Source: an uncultured Oscillospiraceae bacterium (lineage in GTDB: Bacteria > Bacillota > Clostridia > Oscillospirales > Oscillospiraceae). From it: DNA of 23,445 nucleotides. Under the pieces are notes generated by a model, which saw only the letters and a list, made by a program, of their open reading frames with translations, did not search any database and was not told the DNA's origin. Position numbers and translations under genes: made by a program. Shown here one piece after another: positions 23,244 to 23,445 of the stretch. The stretch lies in NCBI GenBank assembly GCA_934659475.1, contig CAKUHX010000008.1:1-23445 (forward strand), read 5' to 3'. Numbering within the stretch: position 1 is the stretch's first letter; each line of letters opens with the position of its first letter.

Positions 23244-23445
23244 GCATGGGACTGGAGCGGATCCGGGAGAAGCTGGCGGACTATCTGACGAAACAGGGGG
23301 TGCCCGCGGCGGCGGCCTGGCCGGTGAAGGAGAGGGAGAAGCTGACCGGGGCGGTGGCGGCGGTGTCCCTGCGGGGGTGCTCCGCCGGGCCCAGCGGCTT
23401 TCAGGACTATCTGGGGGAGCGGTATGACGCCGAGTCCGGCCAGTG
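23240..23445 (+). CDS. Conserved phage protein downstream of head closure, partial
   Basis: The first 68 codons of a gene cut by the window end. The start ATG at 23240 overlaps the previous stop by four bases and has AAGGAGG at 23226-23232. The visible protein begins MSMGLERIREKLADYLTKQG and continues with AAVSLRGCSAGPSGFQDYLG. The place in the operon is that of tail-completion or tail-terminator proteins, but I do not recognise the family, so the function is open. Confidence 0.6.
   Translation, partial: MSMGLERIREKLADYLTKQGVPAAAAWPVKEREKLTGAVAAVSLRGCSAGPSGFQDYLGERYDAESGQ

Larger units (their letters stand above)
17490..23445 (+). mobile_element. Tailed-phage packaging and head module, continues beyond window
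   Basis: Nine consecutive plus-strand genes in standard Caudoviricetes late-gene order: small terminase, large terminase, portal, prohead protease, decoration protein, major capsid, two connector-type proteins and a partial gene. Most neighbours overlap by one to four bases or are only a few bases apart. No integrase, repressor, replication or lysis gene and no clear attachment site lies on the left, and GC-rich coding matches that of the host genes. All frames look intact. Confidence 0.85.

Noticed and set aside
1..23445. CRISPR arrays, insertion sequences, rRNA genes, riboswitches
   Set aside because: No regularly spaced repeats, transposase-like frames, rRNA sequence or recognisable riboswitch or T-box motifs were seen on either strand.

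Overview
The window is GC-rich, bacterial and densely coded on both strands. It looks like a chromosome of a Gram-positive Clostridia, most plausibly an Oscillospiraceae-type gut anaerobe. The clues are strong AGGAGG ribosome sites, a Firmicutes-type LexA box, a glgB-glgC-glgD-glgA operon with the clostridial GlgD subunit, a ferredoxin-like DUF362 protein, a DacF-type sporulation or cell-wall carboxypeptidase, and a TAXI-TRAP transporter with a lipoprotein binding subunit. The genus is an inference.

Layout. Positions 1-123 hold a tRNA-Val(GAC), missing its first base at the window edge, and its terminator. A single-gene DUF362 iron-sulfur protein unit follows (308-1459), then lexA (1653-2270) with its own SOS operator. 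At 2627-10104 lies a catabolic locus: a divergent LysR regulator, then an RraA-family aldolase-like protein, an Ldh2-family NAD(P)H-dependent 2-hydroxyacid dehydrogenase, a TAXI solute-binding lipoprotein, a fused TRAP permease and a class V aminotransferase-like PLP enzyme. These genes probably import and break down a small organic acid sensed by the LysR protein; its identity cannot be read from sequence. A perfect bidirectional terminator separates this locus from the glycogen operon on the minus strand (10159-15944), which has a near-consensus promoter at 16031-16059. GlgC and GlgD make ADP-glucose, GlgA polymerises it and GlgB branches the chain. A D-Ala-D-Ala carboxypeptidase (16142-17281, minus) lies upstream.

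From 17490 to the window end, plus-strand genes with short spacing or overlapping ends form a tailed-phage packaging and head module: small and large terminase, portal, prohead protease, decoration protein, major capsid protein, two connector or head-closure proteins, and a gene cut by the window edge. No integrase, repressor or replication gene lies on the left side of this module. It starts about 200 bp from dacF and its GC-rich coding resembles the host genes. It may be the late region of a prophage oriented the other way, an old remnant, or a domesticated particle-forming cluster; the sequence to the right is needed to decide.

Strong hairpins occur at several gene junctions. The largest is a 68-nt compound hairpin just upstream of the aminotransferase gene.
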